The notes under the pieces were generated by a model. It did not search any database. It had not been told where the DNA came from and saw nothing but the letters and a program-made list of their open reading frames with translations. The position numbers and the translations under genes were made by a program. From Hormiphora californensis (taxonomy: Eukaryota > Ctenophora > Tentaculata > Cydippida > Pleurobrachiidae): a stretch of 64,000 nucleotides of DNA. Position 1 is the stretch's first letter. Every line of letters starts with the position of its first letter. This document shows positions 34,616 to 45,281 of this stretch, in pieces. Where the stretch lies: positions 2,962,292 to 3,026,291 of the forward strand of contig CM035358.1 in NCBI GenBank assembly GCA_020137815.1, read 5' to 3'.

Positions 34616-37252
34616 ATGAGTTACTCTGCTTCTCTCTCCGCTACTGTTAGTGATAGTTTTAACACTGCTTTCCAGCCATCTTACCCTTCCACTTCTACTG
34701 CAACAACGGTTAGTAGAGTGCCTTTGTTCCTTGTTGATTTGTTTATCACTATTTCGCATCCAGTTGATACAATCTAGTAGAGCTACCTAGCTTCTACTGG
34801 TTATGCAATGTTGTATTGTTCTGGATTGTTCTAACACTCCTTCCCCTCTCTCCAGGACGGTCCAGTGGAGTACAGTACCTACGAGCCCTCTCCCTCGCCT
34901 CCATATCACTCCTTCAACAATGGATACCGTCCCTACCCTGACCAACATTACCCTGACCACATCTGGCACAATATCCATCCAGTTCCTATAGCCAGCTACC
35001 CCAGGACCCATCTTACTACAACAGCTACCCTGCAGCTAGGGTACCATGGCAACCAGAAAAATGTTTTATGAAGGAGCAGCAGGAGTGTTATGATACAAGC
35101 CACCACATCTCCTAATCCCACACCGGTTGGGTCTCCCAATATTGGACAGCAACATGGATCACCTATAGCACTGGGTGATCAGGAACAACACCATGTGACA
35201 CCCCCTCCAGCTCGGACCCCCTCCTGTTACTCATCTCCACCACCTGGTTGTGCCACTACCTCCCCACACTCCAGCTCCTTCTCCCCTGATTTCCATCAGC
35301 CATCGCCCCCTGATCAGCCTCTCAACATTCCTGGATCATATAACATTCAACCGTTCTACAACGGTTTCACCACATCGTATCCTGGCCAACTACCTACCGT
35401 TACTCCTGTACCTACCGTTACACCTGTACCTACCGTTACCCCTGTACCTACCACAACGGCTGATGTTGCAAGGACAGCTCTCCAACAACTTACACCACCC
35501 AGTGAGGTCAGTTCTTGATAATCTCCCCTCAGTTTTTGTCAGTCCGATAATTCTGAATTTATCTCTAATCACCTCCCCTAACCACCTCCCCTCTAACCAC
35601 TCCTACCCTCTAACCCCCACCACCCATTAAACCACATCTAACCACATCTAACCACCTCCTCAGACTGGCCACCCCTACATCCTCCCTCCTCCACCACCCG
35701 TTCCAGCCAACATGGCGGCCCATCAGGAACAGCTCCTTGTCCAAAACTGCATGGTCGCCCAGTTTCTTGTAACCACTGGACAATTCGCCCAGTTCTTTGA
35801 GTTCGTCACGACTAACCAGTTTAGGAATCAGGACCACACCGGTGTGCAGCAGCTCTGGCTGCACTGCCTCTACACACAACGTGAGTAGCCAAAATTGCTA
35901 TTTAGTTTTGTGAAATAAACATGATAATAAGATTTGGGTCATTTGGATCATCTTGATTTTATCCTACTGACAAAGTTAGACTTTTCTGTTATCATTTCAT
36001 CTCCCCTCTAGATGCCGAAGCGAAGAAGGGTGCCATCACACCAGTTGACCGACACAGACTACGGAAACGATTCCCCTTCCCTGCCAGTATCTGGAACGGA
36101 GAAACAACCACCTACAATCTGAAACAGTCTGCCAGGTAAAATATTTGTCAAAAATTTAGATCAAATACCGTCAGACCCCGATATACCGGGCACCCCGATT
36201 TACTGGGCAAAACCCTTTCCCCCGATCATCCCGGTAAATCGGGGTCCGACTTAATATAGATCAAATATTATTTGATCTGACCTTACACGGGGCTTGTACA
36301 AGCACATATTATTCACCCCCTTCCGTATTCAATTAGTTGCACCCAATCACAGTGCCAGCGCCCAATCACAGATCACTAGTCCCCCCTGCAGCAGATCCTT
36401 GTTGTTTTCTCAGCTTGTGTTTAGGTTAGCTCTCCATCCCCCACTCAAGGTGCATGTTTGTTTGTCTGTCTGATCAGAGAACTAGCTAAGCCTATCATGT
36501 TAATTGATCACCAGTCATTAGTACGTGGTGTGGTTCACAGGTCCACAGTGATCTACACAGGTAATACCTGAACATAGTACACACATACAGGTCCACCACA
36601 CACAGGTAATACCTGAACACACATGTCATTTCCTGGTTAGTGTCTACATCATGGCACCCTGCCACGTGCACCAAACTGCAGTACCCCTGATGACGCAATG
36701 CACTCCTATCAATTGCCAGGGCACGTACAACACAAACCACATGATATAAATTACACGTGCCATTCGGCGCTGAATACTTCAAACTAACTACATGTTTTCA
36801 TTCCCAACCCGTTTTGATCCCCAACCCCGTTTCCCCACTTCCCTTTACATTTCCCTGCCTCTAACCTCTTTCCCCTATCTTCAGACGATTATTGGCCATA
36901 TCCTTCTCTAATGGACCAGTACCCATCCAACGAAGAGAAGAAACACCTGGCTGAGGTCTGCGAAATGGACTACCTCCAAATCTGTAACTGGTTCAAAAAC
37001 CGACGAATGCGAGAAAAGTGAGTAGGAAATTAGTTTTTGATAGTCTCCTGTTACTTCATCTCTTGTCCCGTCTCACGTCACCATTTCTTCTCCTGTAACT
37101 GACAATAACCATCCCTCTATAGAAGATTACAGAACGAGGCGAAGAAGAACAGAAGGCTTGCCAATGCCTGCCCAATGACTCGGCCCACTGGCTCAAGCTC
37201 CCCGAGTCCCTCTTCCTCCTGTGAACATGCCCGGAAAATTGTTGGACGGTGA
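34616..37252 (+). CDS. SIX: Divergent SIX-class homeodomain transcription factor
   Basis: Exons 34616-34708, 34856-35506, 35664-35880, 36012-36135, 36885-37017, 37123-37252. The N-terminal half is rich in Pro/Ser/Thr/Tyr with a TVTPVP repeat (about 35396-35450). Then comes the C-terminal part of a SIX domain (GVQQLWLHCLYTQHAEAKKG, DRHRLRKRFPFPASIW), running without a gap into a homeodomain (WNGETTTYNLKQ, YPSNEEKKHLAEV, ICNWFKNRRMREK). SIX proteins contact DNA and EYA co-activators; the NWFKNRR recognition helix is intact. Oddities: the first 30 or so residues of the SIX domain are not recognisable. Two compensating frame shifts are needed in exon 2 (near 34960 and 35090). The junction 36135/36885 is one base out of phase with the homeodomain frame. 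The family is clear; whether the breaks are sequencing errors or decay is not. Confidence 0.8.
36166..36255. mobile_element. 90-bp palindromic element, pogo-like family
   Basis: Begins TACCGTCAGACCCCGATATA and ends GGTAAATCGGGGTCCGAC; almost fully self-complementary. Nearly identical to the inner part of the element at 44534-44709. In a SIX intron. Confidence 0.75.
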
Positions 37253-37842
37253 AATATGTCCACTGTGGGATATACCTGATGTTGCAAAACCCTCTCAGGG
37301 TTTCAGATATGAAGATGGACATTTAGCTACAGATTTGAGTTCGGGAGCACTTGTCAGTGCAGTATTATATGAGAGATAACCAAGTTATTATATTTGAATC
37401 TTTGAAGTTATTTGATTTTTCACAAGCCCCAAAGTTAACGATTTTTCAGTCTTCCCTGCCCTATTCAACATATTCTGTCACACTGTAGACTCAATTCTAT
37501 GGGCCAATAGAATTTAGTCTACTCTATAGACGTCACGCCGACCGAGCTCGAGGGTTTATTATCATTTTCATTTCAAAAATCAATTAAAACATTGTCTTCA
37601 GTTCCCACTTTCAAAGAAACTGCCCACCTGGTACCTTCTTCGATAACTGGATCAAAGTGCTAAGTCGAAGTTTCGCAAATAAGGTGTGAGTTTGATTGAG
37701 TGCCCTCAATCTCTCTAACTCGATAAATCACCGTTTTTCATTGTGAGCTAGGACAATGGCCTGACCATCTGTTGTCAGGTGTTAAATGAGGTTGCTATAA
37801 AACCTGGTTCTCAAAGTCACATCACCATTATCATTTCTCAAA
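37253..37842. other. Intergenic between SIX and cathepsin genes
   Basis: Holds the 3' UTR of the SIX gene and the protease promoter. No coding exon seen apart from these. Confidence 0.5.
37796..37802 (+). promoter_or_regulatory. TATA box of the cathepsin gene
   Basis: TATAAAA, 41 bp before the ATG at 37843. Confidence 0.6.
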
Positions 37843-40174
37843 ATGGTAGGTTGATCGATATAAGAATTGCAATTCACTTGTTCTACAACATTTCAGATAT
37901 TTCACCCATTTAAATTAAGTTTGAAATTATTAACCCATTTCCCCCTCTCTGCAGTTGTTGTTTATCACTCTACTGTCTACTGCCTTGGCTGGTGAACTCC
38001 AGCAAGCCACCAAGGACCCCCTGGCCCTCAAGAGCCTGTTTGCCAAGTTCGCTACTGACAATGCCAGGGTCTACTCCAGTCCTCTGGAGGCCAAGCTGAG
38101 GCTAAACATGTTCCGACGATTTGTCAAGGATGCTGCCAAGTGAGTTTCTCCCTTTTTCCTACCAAACTCCAACCAAACTCCCAACACGTTCCCATTTCAT
38201 TGGACATTGACTTCGTTACACTCTTAGCCATAGTCGGGCCATAGTCCTACCCTACCCTACCTGCCTCTATGGCCTCTATAATGCCCTATCATGATACTCT
38301 CTCAACTCCTACCCAACCTAACCTCTTAATGCCATTCTCCCAGGATTAATACCACCCCAACCTCCCATTCTCCCAGGATTAATACCACCCCAACCTCCCT
38401 ACCAGGATTAACGCTGAGCAGGAAGATGTCAAGGTTGGTATCACCTTCTTCGCTGACATGACTGAGGAGGAGAAGGCCATGTACCATGGTGCCAACATGA
38501 CTAATGTCGAGGTAATATATGGGGGGTGGGGTACATTTGGGTTGTTGTTACATCCCCCACCTCCCATCAATATCAATTATCATCCCCCTGATCCTAACAT
38601 CTTCCACCTCCTAACCTATATAACATCCCCGCCCTACTTGTAGGGAGAGGTTGATGGTGAGATTGTCGCTGACCCAGATGATGGCCTCAAATGGGGCTCC
38701 TCCACTATTTCCTGGAAGAGCAAGTACGGAGGCGTGAAAAGTCAGGGAAGCTGTGCCTCTTGCTGGGCTTTTGGTGCCGCTGGTGTCACCGAGGGATTCC
38801 AATCCATCAAAACTGGCAGGTATTATAGCTGAACCATTACCCCCCCCCCCCCCCCCGATTCCGTGTGACAACCACCAACTCATCCGGCTCCAGCTTTGTC
38901 TCTCTCAGTGACCCCTACCCTGCAGGTATTATCCTGCCCTGTCTGACCCCACCCCACCCTGCAGGTATACTGCCCTATCTGAGCAGCATGTCCTGGACTG
39001 TTCTGGTGCTGGTGATTGCTACAAGGGGGGATACCATCTGAGGGCCCTTAACTGGATCAAGAGTAGGAACCAACTTGCCAGTTCTTCCAACTATCGGTAA
39101 CACACCACTTTTAAAATGAAGCATGTTTTTAGGGCTCATTATGTTATTACAGAGGGCCAGAGGTGGGAGCTCATAAGATGTTTCCTCTCGACTAGAGAAG
39201 TCGCGGAGACGAGGCTACCCCTCAACCTCCCCCCTTTGACTTATACTATTCAACTAGGTATACTGGACGGAAGGGACGGTGCAGTAATGCCAGAAACTCT
39301 CTCTCCATCCGAGTAAACTCTATCTATCAGGTGAGGGGGTGCTTAGAGTCGCTTAGAATTATCTAAAGTCGGATGTTTTGAAGTTGTCACCCCCCTTTTC
39401 CTTAGAATTATCTAAGCTACATGTTCCCTGTTGTTTGATCTGTAAGAATTAAAACTGCCATGCGGCCATGCCCAAGTTACTGTTATCAACAGTTTGCTAG
39501 ATTTTCCTATGTGTTGTTCTCACAGTTCATCTCTGTTCCTGCAGGCACGAGGGGACAGGAACCTGGCCAGCGCCATTGCCCGAGGCCCCGTTGCCGTCCT
39601 GCTCTACAACTTCCACGGAGTGGGTGTCGAGGGATACCAGAGTGGATCTCTCTCACCGAAGTTAGTAGATCTCGAATTTATTAGCATATTTCCCATCGTT
39701 TAGTTTTGTTGAATTTCAAAAGGATTTGACCGTTGTTCTCCTCTGTAAATTTAAATTCAGGTTTTCCAGTCAAACCATTTACCTTACCCAAAAACCCCCT
39801 CCCAGGAACCTTGATTCAAGCATGCCCGGAGCCATGAACCACATTGTCGTTGCTGTGGGGTACACTAGCAGGAACTGGGAGCTCAGAAACAGCTGGGGAT
39901 CTGGTAAGTTACATGATTCCATGGTCGTTTCAAAGGATATAAATTATCTCTGGCCTCTGCTAAAGATTCTTACTAGTTTCGGACTCTTTCGGAATTCCCC
40001 TGTTTTGATATTCTTATCGTGCCGATTTAGGCTAAATGTCTCTTCACTGCAGGTTGGGGAGAACGTGGTTATTTCTGGTGGAAGAGAAGCACCAACAACA
40101 ACAGGGGTATCAGTGACTACGCCTACACCATGACCGTCTCTTCATCCGGGGAGGAGGTTGAGGTTGAGGAATAA
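37843..40174 (+). CDS. Papain-family (C1A) cysteine protease, cathepsin L/K-like preproenzyme
   Basis: Nine exons: 37843-37845 (the ATG alone), 37955-38139, 38406-38511, 38644-38819, 38965-39096, 39258-39330, 39545-39660, 39806-39903, 40053-40174. Phases all agree; 336 residues, normal for cathepsin L. The signal peptide is MLLFITLLSTALAG. An I29-type inhibitory propeptide (residues about 20-95, LFAKFATDNARVY, ITFFADMTEEE) precedes the mature domain. Catalytic Cys lies in QGSCASCWAFG, His in MNHIVVAVGY and Asn in LRNSWGSGWGERGYFWW. The usual Cys-Gly-Gly of the active-site helix is partly changed and the C-terminus is acidic (GEEVEVEE). Likely lysosomal or secreted. TATA box at 37796, ATTAAA at about 40245. 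A three-fold duplication of the exon-3 acceptor lies just upstream of that exon. Confidence 0.93.
38332..38405 (+). repeat. Tandem duplication of an acceptor junction
   Basis: The string CCAGGATTAA occurs three times (CAG at 38341, 38374 and 38403), with a unit of about 33 bp between the first two. Only the third opens the true reading frame of protease exon 3; the other two would add codons that shift the frame. Confidence 0.75.
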
Positions 40175-40993
40175 ATTCGAGATAAACCTCTGTGTTAATG
40201 TGATTGTGATGGACTGAAATTAGATGACACTTTATTTAAAATCCATTAAAGCTGGGCTAGTTGTTTTAATTCTGCAATTGAAGTGTTTCATTAATTGGTT
40301 GGAAGGGGGGGGGGGGGCGACATGTTAATTGTTAATAAATCACCTCTTTTTTTCGATTTTGTTAATTAACGTTAATTAACAAAATTAACAAAGTTAACAA
40401 ATCAGCAAAAACTGTTCTTATTGGTTGATAATTGGTTTAATTTTATAGTTTAATGACTTTTCTAATAATAATAATAATAATAATATCTAGACTTGTATCC
40501 TGCCCAGATCCCCCAGGGACAGCATAGCATAGCTAATACTGCCACTGAGGGATAATCAGAGCAGTTTACTCACACACTCAACCAAAATTAGATTCAAAAA
40601 CGGTGGTAAAAACCAAATTAACCTGCTCTCATGAGATGGAAGAAATACAATCGGATTCATAACAGACATAAATGGTAAGAAGACAAAAAATATAGCTTCA
40701 AAAAATATCCTCTACAACCTTTACACCTCTCCAAAAAACTTTATCAGATCAAAAAAGGTTCAGATAAATCTCTGAACCACCCTCAACACAGACATCGCCC
40801 AGGAAAAAGCGGAAACTGAACACTGAATAAAAATAGTATTACACACTCAGACACTCGTGCTTCAAACCCAAAAAGATGTGCTAGAAAAACTTGTCACGAG
40901 GGACACACAGTACAAACACACGTCTTACCTGATAGACAGTACAGCGAGTGATAGGATAGCGATAGGGGAAATCCGGAAAGAGGAAAGACACAA

Positions 40994-43954
40994 CTAGTCA
41001 GCCCCAAAGGATTCCACGAACAGTCTTGTCTTGAGACGGGTCTTAAACGATTCCACAGTGGTCAACGACCTCAGATCGAGGGGGAGGGCATTCCAAAGGT
41101 CCGGTAGGAGAACTGACGGTCTCCTCTTCCTCAGTTTAGAACTGGCATTCACACTCGACAGTTTGGGGTACCGGAGCTTAAAGAGATCGGGCACAGTAGT
41201 CGCTCTGGTCCGGCGGGGTACATCCAGTACATTGTCCGCAGGTATTTGCTCACAGAGGTAGTCTGGAGCACTTCCATGTATGATCTTGTAGGCCATAAGA
41301 CAAGATTTGAAGACAACACGTTGCTCAATAGGGAGAATGTGAGTCTCTCTCAGGTAGGGCAGGTAATCATCTTGATGACCATGCAGTCCATAGATGAACC
41401 TAACACAGGAATTGAGCACCTTCTGAAGGCGGGCAATGAGCTTCTTTGGAAGTCCTCCATAAAGGATATTACAATAATCCAGACGGGAGATAACAAGCTG
41501 CTTCACCAAGAGAACTTTGGTGGAGAAGTCCAGACAACGATTGACCTGCCATAAATTCTTTAACAGCATTCCACAATGTTTTCTCACACTGTTCACCTGA
41601 CGCTCCAAAGTCAAGTTTTCATCCATGTAAATACCCAGAGTCTTGCCCGAAGTACCCTTGAAGTCAATAGGACCGATATCCACATCTCCAAACCTAACCG
41701 ACGGTTCAAAAGTAAGCTTATCGATAGCACTACTTTTACCCAGGATGAGAAGTTCCGTCTTCGACTCATTGCATTTCAACCAGTGCTTGACCATCCATGC
41801 CTTGAGGCGATCAAGACATTCCTCAACATTCCTCTTCGTTCCTTTCCATTGGTCTTCATCACAGGGAACCAGACTCACATAAATCTGTGAGTCGTCTGCA
41901 TATAGCTTAATTTTAAGCCCATATGCACGCACCAGATCCTGAAGTTCCTCCACATAGAGAAGAAACAAGACTGGACCAAGGAGGGATCCTTGGGGTACCC
42001 CACATATCAAATAAATCATCCTTGATAGTTCTCCTCGCACGTTCACTCTGAAATTCCTCGATCCAAGATAACTGATAAACCACTGAAGGGCTGCTCCTCT
42101 TACTCCAAACCTCCTACTCAGAACGTCCACAAGCTTAGAATGATCCACAGTGTCAAAGGCAGCCGACATATCCAAAAGAAGAAGGGCAACAACATTGCCC
42201 TTGTCCATTTCCTGTAAAAGGTCATCAAACATTCCCATAAGTAGAGTCTCGCAACTATGGCCTACCCTGTACCCCGACTGGTGAGGGTTCAGTAAGTCAT
42301 TCTCCTGAAGGAACTCGTTGAGCTGGTCAAGTACCACCTTCTCAAGAACTTTTGAGATAAATGGTAGGTTCGATACCGGGCGATAGTTAGATAGGCTGTC
42401 CCTATCCCCATTAGGGTTCTTAATGGTGGGAAAAACAAAGGCTTGCTGAAACGTCTCTGGAACAACAGCTTTGCGAAGAGAGGAGTTAATAACTCTTGTA
42501 AACAGAGGAGCAAAAACTTCGATACACTCTTTAATCATCCACGTTGGTATCAGGTCCAGATCACACGTCTTATCCGCCATATCCTTCACTATCCTCTTAA
42601 TCTCCTCACAAGAGACTTCCCTGAATTCCTCGAACGTACAATTCCTAACCGAGTCCTCAAGAGATTCCACATCCTCATAAGCATGCTCCTCTGCAGTAAC
42701 AGAATTTCTGATTTTCTCAACTTTACCAGTAAAGAAGTCCGCAAAATCCTCAGCAAGTTTACGATCACATCCTGTTTCAGGTAGTACTACCTCACTTTTT
42801 CCCAGCAGTCGGTTGAGTTTCCTCTGTAGGCCATTGGAGTCCCCTTTAGATTCTTCGAGATCTGCTTTGACGTAGTTAATCCTCGCTTCCTTGTCAACTT
42901 TTCCAAACATCTTCTTCATAGCATTGTACTGCTTCTTCGTGATGGGGGTTTTATTACCCTCCCACGCCCTCTCAGCACACCGACGGAGTCTAAGTGCCTG
43001 TCTGACCTCCTCATTGTCTCTCCACGGGCGAAGCTTCTTAACTTTCTTTCTCCTCCTCAATGGGACAGTAGTATCCACTAATTCCTCTAGTTCTCGCTCA
43101 TAGATCTCAAAGTTCTCTTCAGGGGAGTCCTCCAGCATACGATCCTCAAGATTCAGTCCTCTAACGGCTTTAGTAAACAAAACTGGGTCCACTGATTTGA
43201 AGTCTCTGTAGGTATTGACACGATTTCGGTCCTGCATGTTGCCATGCCTGGTTTCCAGGGAAACCTCACTCAAGACTAGGAAATGATCGGATTCAGTCCC
43301 ATCAGGGTAAATCTCCAAGGATTTGACTTTTTCCTCCACTTCCTTCGGGCAAACCACTAGATCAAGTGTACCTCCACGATTGTGGGTAGGCTGCCTAGGA
43401 ACAAGCTGAGAAAATTCCAGAGAGTCCAGGAGTTCAGCTAGCTTTCTGGTGTAGAAATTTTTCCCATCCTGCCACTGGAAATTAAAATCACCCATGATCA
43501 GAGGAAGACCTGTTTTTGACACCAGTTCAGAGAGATAATCCGCGAATTCATCCAGGAACTTCGCCTCAGTAAACCGAGCTTTACCCGTATAGGGGGGTCT
43601 GTAAATGTTACATAACCGAGTGAGATCGGCACCGTCCCCAATTAAAACCTCCTGTATCTGAAAAGACACAAAATTCCGAACAGGTGACAGCCTGACCTTC
43701 ACTCCATCCCGGTAGAGAATACCAATTCCTCCTCCCGCTCTCTCCGCTCTTGGTGATGAAAAGATATTCCAGCCATAATCTCGTATCTCCTGAAGTTTAG
43801 CTGTATCCGTATTCTTTAGGTATGTTTCCTGAATTAGACATATATCACATTTCTTATCCTCAAGATGTGTAATGACCCCAGACGTTTTGTTCTGAATGGA
43901 GTGTACATTTAATGTACCGATCCTCCACGTCTCTTTACTTTCAGATCTTCCCAC
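40994..43954 (-). CDS. LINE ORF2: AP-type endonuclease and reverse transcriptase
   Basis: 986 codons without interruption. The N-terminal endonuclease/exonuclease/phosphatase domain (GTLNVHSIQNK, LIQETYL, GGGIGILYR, PLIMGDFNFQW, ESDHFLVL) makes the nick for target-primed reverse transcription. The central reverse transcriptase carries NYRPVSNLPFISKVLEK, HQSGYRVGHSCETLL, LLLLDMSAAFDTVDHSKL, GVPQGSLLGPVLFLLYVEEL and the catalytic YADD (LYADDSQIY). The C-terminal region (PDLWNALPLDLRS, FKTRLKTRLF) is the usual end of CR1/L2-group ORF2 proteins. No RNase H was seen. It overlaps the end of ORF1 by 46 bases in another frame. All visible catalytic motifs are intact. Confidence 0.93.
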   Translation of the reverse strand: MGRSESKETWRIGTLNVHSIQNKTSGVITHLEDKKCDICLIQETYLKNTDTAKLQEIRDYGWNIFSSPRAERAGGGIGILYRDGVKVRLSPVRNFVSFQIQEVLIGDGADLTRLCNIYRPPYTGKARFTEAKFLDEFADYLSELVSKTGLPLIMGDFNFQWQDGKNFYTRKLAELLDSLEFSQLVPRQPTHNRGGTLDLVVCPKEVEEKVKSLEIYPDGTESDHFLVLSEVSLETRHGNMQDRNRVNTYRDFKSVDPVLFTKAVRGLNLEDRMLEDSPEENFEIYERELEELVDTTVPLRRRKKVKKLRPWRDNEEVRQALRLRRCAERAWEGNKTPITKKQYNAMKKMFGKVDKEARINYVKADLEESKGDSNGLQRKLNRLLGKSEVVLPETGCDRKLAEDFADFFTGKVEKIRNSVTAEEHAYEDVESLEDSVRNCTFEEFREVSCEEIKRIVKDMADKTCDLDLIPTWMIKECIEVFAPLFTRVINSSLRKAVVPETFQQAFVFPTIKNPNGDRDSLSNYRPVSNLPFISKVLEKVVLDQLNEFLQENDLLNPHQSGYRVGHSCETLLMGMFDDLLQEMDKGNVVALLLLDMSAAFDTVDHSKLVDVLSRRFGVRGAALQWFISYLGSRNFRVNVRGELSRMIYLICGVPQGSLLGPVLFLLYVEELQDLVRAYGLKIKLYADDSQIYVSLVPCDEDQWKGTKRNVEECLDRLKAWMVKHWLKCNESKTELLILGKSSAIDKLTFEPSVRFGDVDIGPIDFKGTSGKTLGIYMDENLTLERQVNSVRKHCGMLLKNLWQVNRCLDFSTKVLLVKQLVISRLDYCNILYGGLPKKLIARLQKVLNSCVRFIYGLHGHQDDYLPYLRETHILPIEQRVVFKSCLMAYKIIHGSAPDYLCEQIPADNVLDVPRRTRATTVPDLFKLRYPKLSSVNASSKLRKRRPSVLLPDLWNALPLDLRSLTTVESFKTRLKTRLFVESFGAD

Positions 43955-44523
43955 GCCCTCGTCAGATAGGAGTTTTTTCGCTCCTTTGTGACTCCACTTG
44001 TGTTCTCCATGAGTCGTCCTCTAGCATTCACATAATGCGGACACAAGTTGCTTGATGCTGGGTGAGATTTCGCATATCTCTTATCCTCTTTGCTACCTCC
44101 AACATCACAGTTGACACACTTCATTCTACCAAGATCATTGTCCTTCTTCGCATTACACTGTCTGGTGTCATGGTCCCCTGAACAGAATGCACAGGTGGGA
44201 CTCTTATCTTTGTTAGGACAGTAAACGGATCCTGCAACATGTCCATATCGCTGACAATGGAAGCATTGTGTCACATAGAATCTGTCCTTCACAATATGCT
44301 GTCGTAGTTTCAGGAAAATCCTGTCTCGGTTGTTGGCAATCATTGTCCGAATTTCGGGTGCAACCTTGATCACTGCATACTTCCCTGGGATATTGACATG
44401 TACAACATTGATCGCCTGCCCTGCCTGATGTAGCCTCTTAACACATATAAACCCAAACAAGGCCTCTTCCGATAACCAAAGTCCGACATACATGTTTTTT
44501 GGCTCAAAATCGATAAAATCCAA
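43909..44523 (-). CDS. LINE ORF1 fragment with zinc knuckles
   Basis: About 204 codons. Two or three CCHC-like knuckles are visible (CFHCQRYGHVAGSVYC, CAFCSGDHDTRQC, CVNCDVGG), the usual nucleic-acid-binding part of an ORF1/gag-like protein. The 5' part is missing because the element is truncated at about 44532, so the first methionine is probably internal. It differs in type from the ORF1 at 18061. Confidence 0.8.
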   Translation of the reverse strand: MDFIDFEPKNMYVGLWLSEEALFGFICVKRLHQAGQAINVVHVNIPGKYAVIKVAPEIRTMIANNRDRIFLKLRQHIVKDRFYVTQCFHCQRYGHVAGSVYCPNKDKSPTCAFCSGDHDTRQCNAKKDNDLGRMKCVNCDVGGSKEDKRYAKSHPASSNLCPHYVNARGRLMENTSGVTKERKNSYLTRAWEDLKVKRRGGSVH

Positions 44524-44533
44524 AAGTTACAAA

Positions 44534-44709
44534 TACAGTCGGACCCCGATTTACCGGGCCCCGATTTACCGGAACCCCGATTTACCGGGAGCATAATCTT
44601 CCCCCGAAATAGGAATTTAACAGTATTTTACCGCGATATACCGGGCACCCCGATTTACCGGGCAAAACCCTTTCCCCCGAGCATCCCGGTAAATCGGGGT
44701 CCGACTGTA
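44534..44709. mobile_element. 176-bp palindromic element, pogo-like family
   Basis: Ends TACAGTCGGACCCCGATTTA and complement, with TA at both borders. The interior repeats CCCCGATTTACCGG several times and is mostly self-complementary. Confidence 0.8.
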
Positions 44710-45281
44710 TTTCAATTTAGCGTATAAAATCTCACTTTAACGTGATTTTTTCATCGATAATCGATTCTTTGAACGAAAGAAGATGGTGTACAACGTTTCT
44801 GTCGGAAAAAGAAACAAAATATTTCCAAAATCAATTTTTTGGTCAAAAATTGAAAATTTGCTTCGCTACAAATCCTTGTGTTTTTTTAGAAAAATTGATT
44901 TTTGGGATATTTTTGTTTTATGGTAAATTCATGAGTCTCAATTAGTTTTTAGGGTTTAAAAAAGGTGGATTAGGGTCAATTGACTTCAATTGCGGTTTAG
45001 TTTGGCTAGTTTTTATTAAAATTTACACAATGGAACAAATCGCTGTAGAAAAGCCGTAGTAGAGGTTAGTAGGAGTGTGCAAATCGTGCAAAAGGAACAA
45101 CTTTGCTCGCAGAACAAGTGTTAAATACCAAAAACACGCACTAAAGGTGATTTAGATGGCATAAATGGCATTTGTTAACGTTTGTTAACTTTTTGTTAAT
45201 TTTGTTAATAAATCACCTGTTTTCTCGATGTTAATATTAACAAAGTTAACAAAATTAACATGTCGTACCCCCCGTTGGAAG

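Larger units (their letters stand above)
40463..44532 (-). mobile_element. CR1/L2-type non-LTR retrotransposon, 5' truncated
   Basis: Runs on the - strand from about 44532 to an (ATT)n tail at 40463-40485. It has the end of ORF1, a complete ORF2 and a 3' UTR of about 500 bp. The 5' end abuts the palindrome at 44534. The long intact ORF2 points to a recent insertion. Confidence 0.85.
40306..45273. mobile_element. About 5-kb DNA element with inverted ends and 8-bp TSD, carrying nested insertions
   Basis: The left end is a G run, then CGACATGTTAATT and GTTAATAAATCACCTC. The right end is the inverted form (GGTGATTTATTAAC and AATTAACATGTCGTACC on their respective strands). GTTGGAAG flanks both sides (40298-40305 and 45274-45281), an 8-bp duplication typical of hAT-type transposons. 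Between the ends lie a LINE (40463-44532) and a pogo-like palindrome (44534-44709), so the native interior is short and holds no recognisable transposase. Confidence 0.7.

Noticed and set aside
41031-43103. Several + strand ORFs of 60-110 codons
   Set aside because: Antisense shadows of the LINE ORF2.
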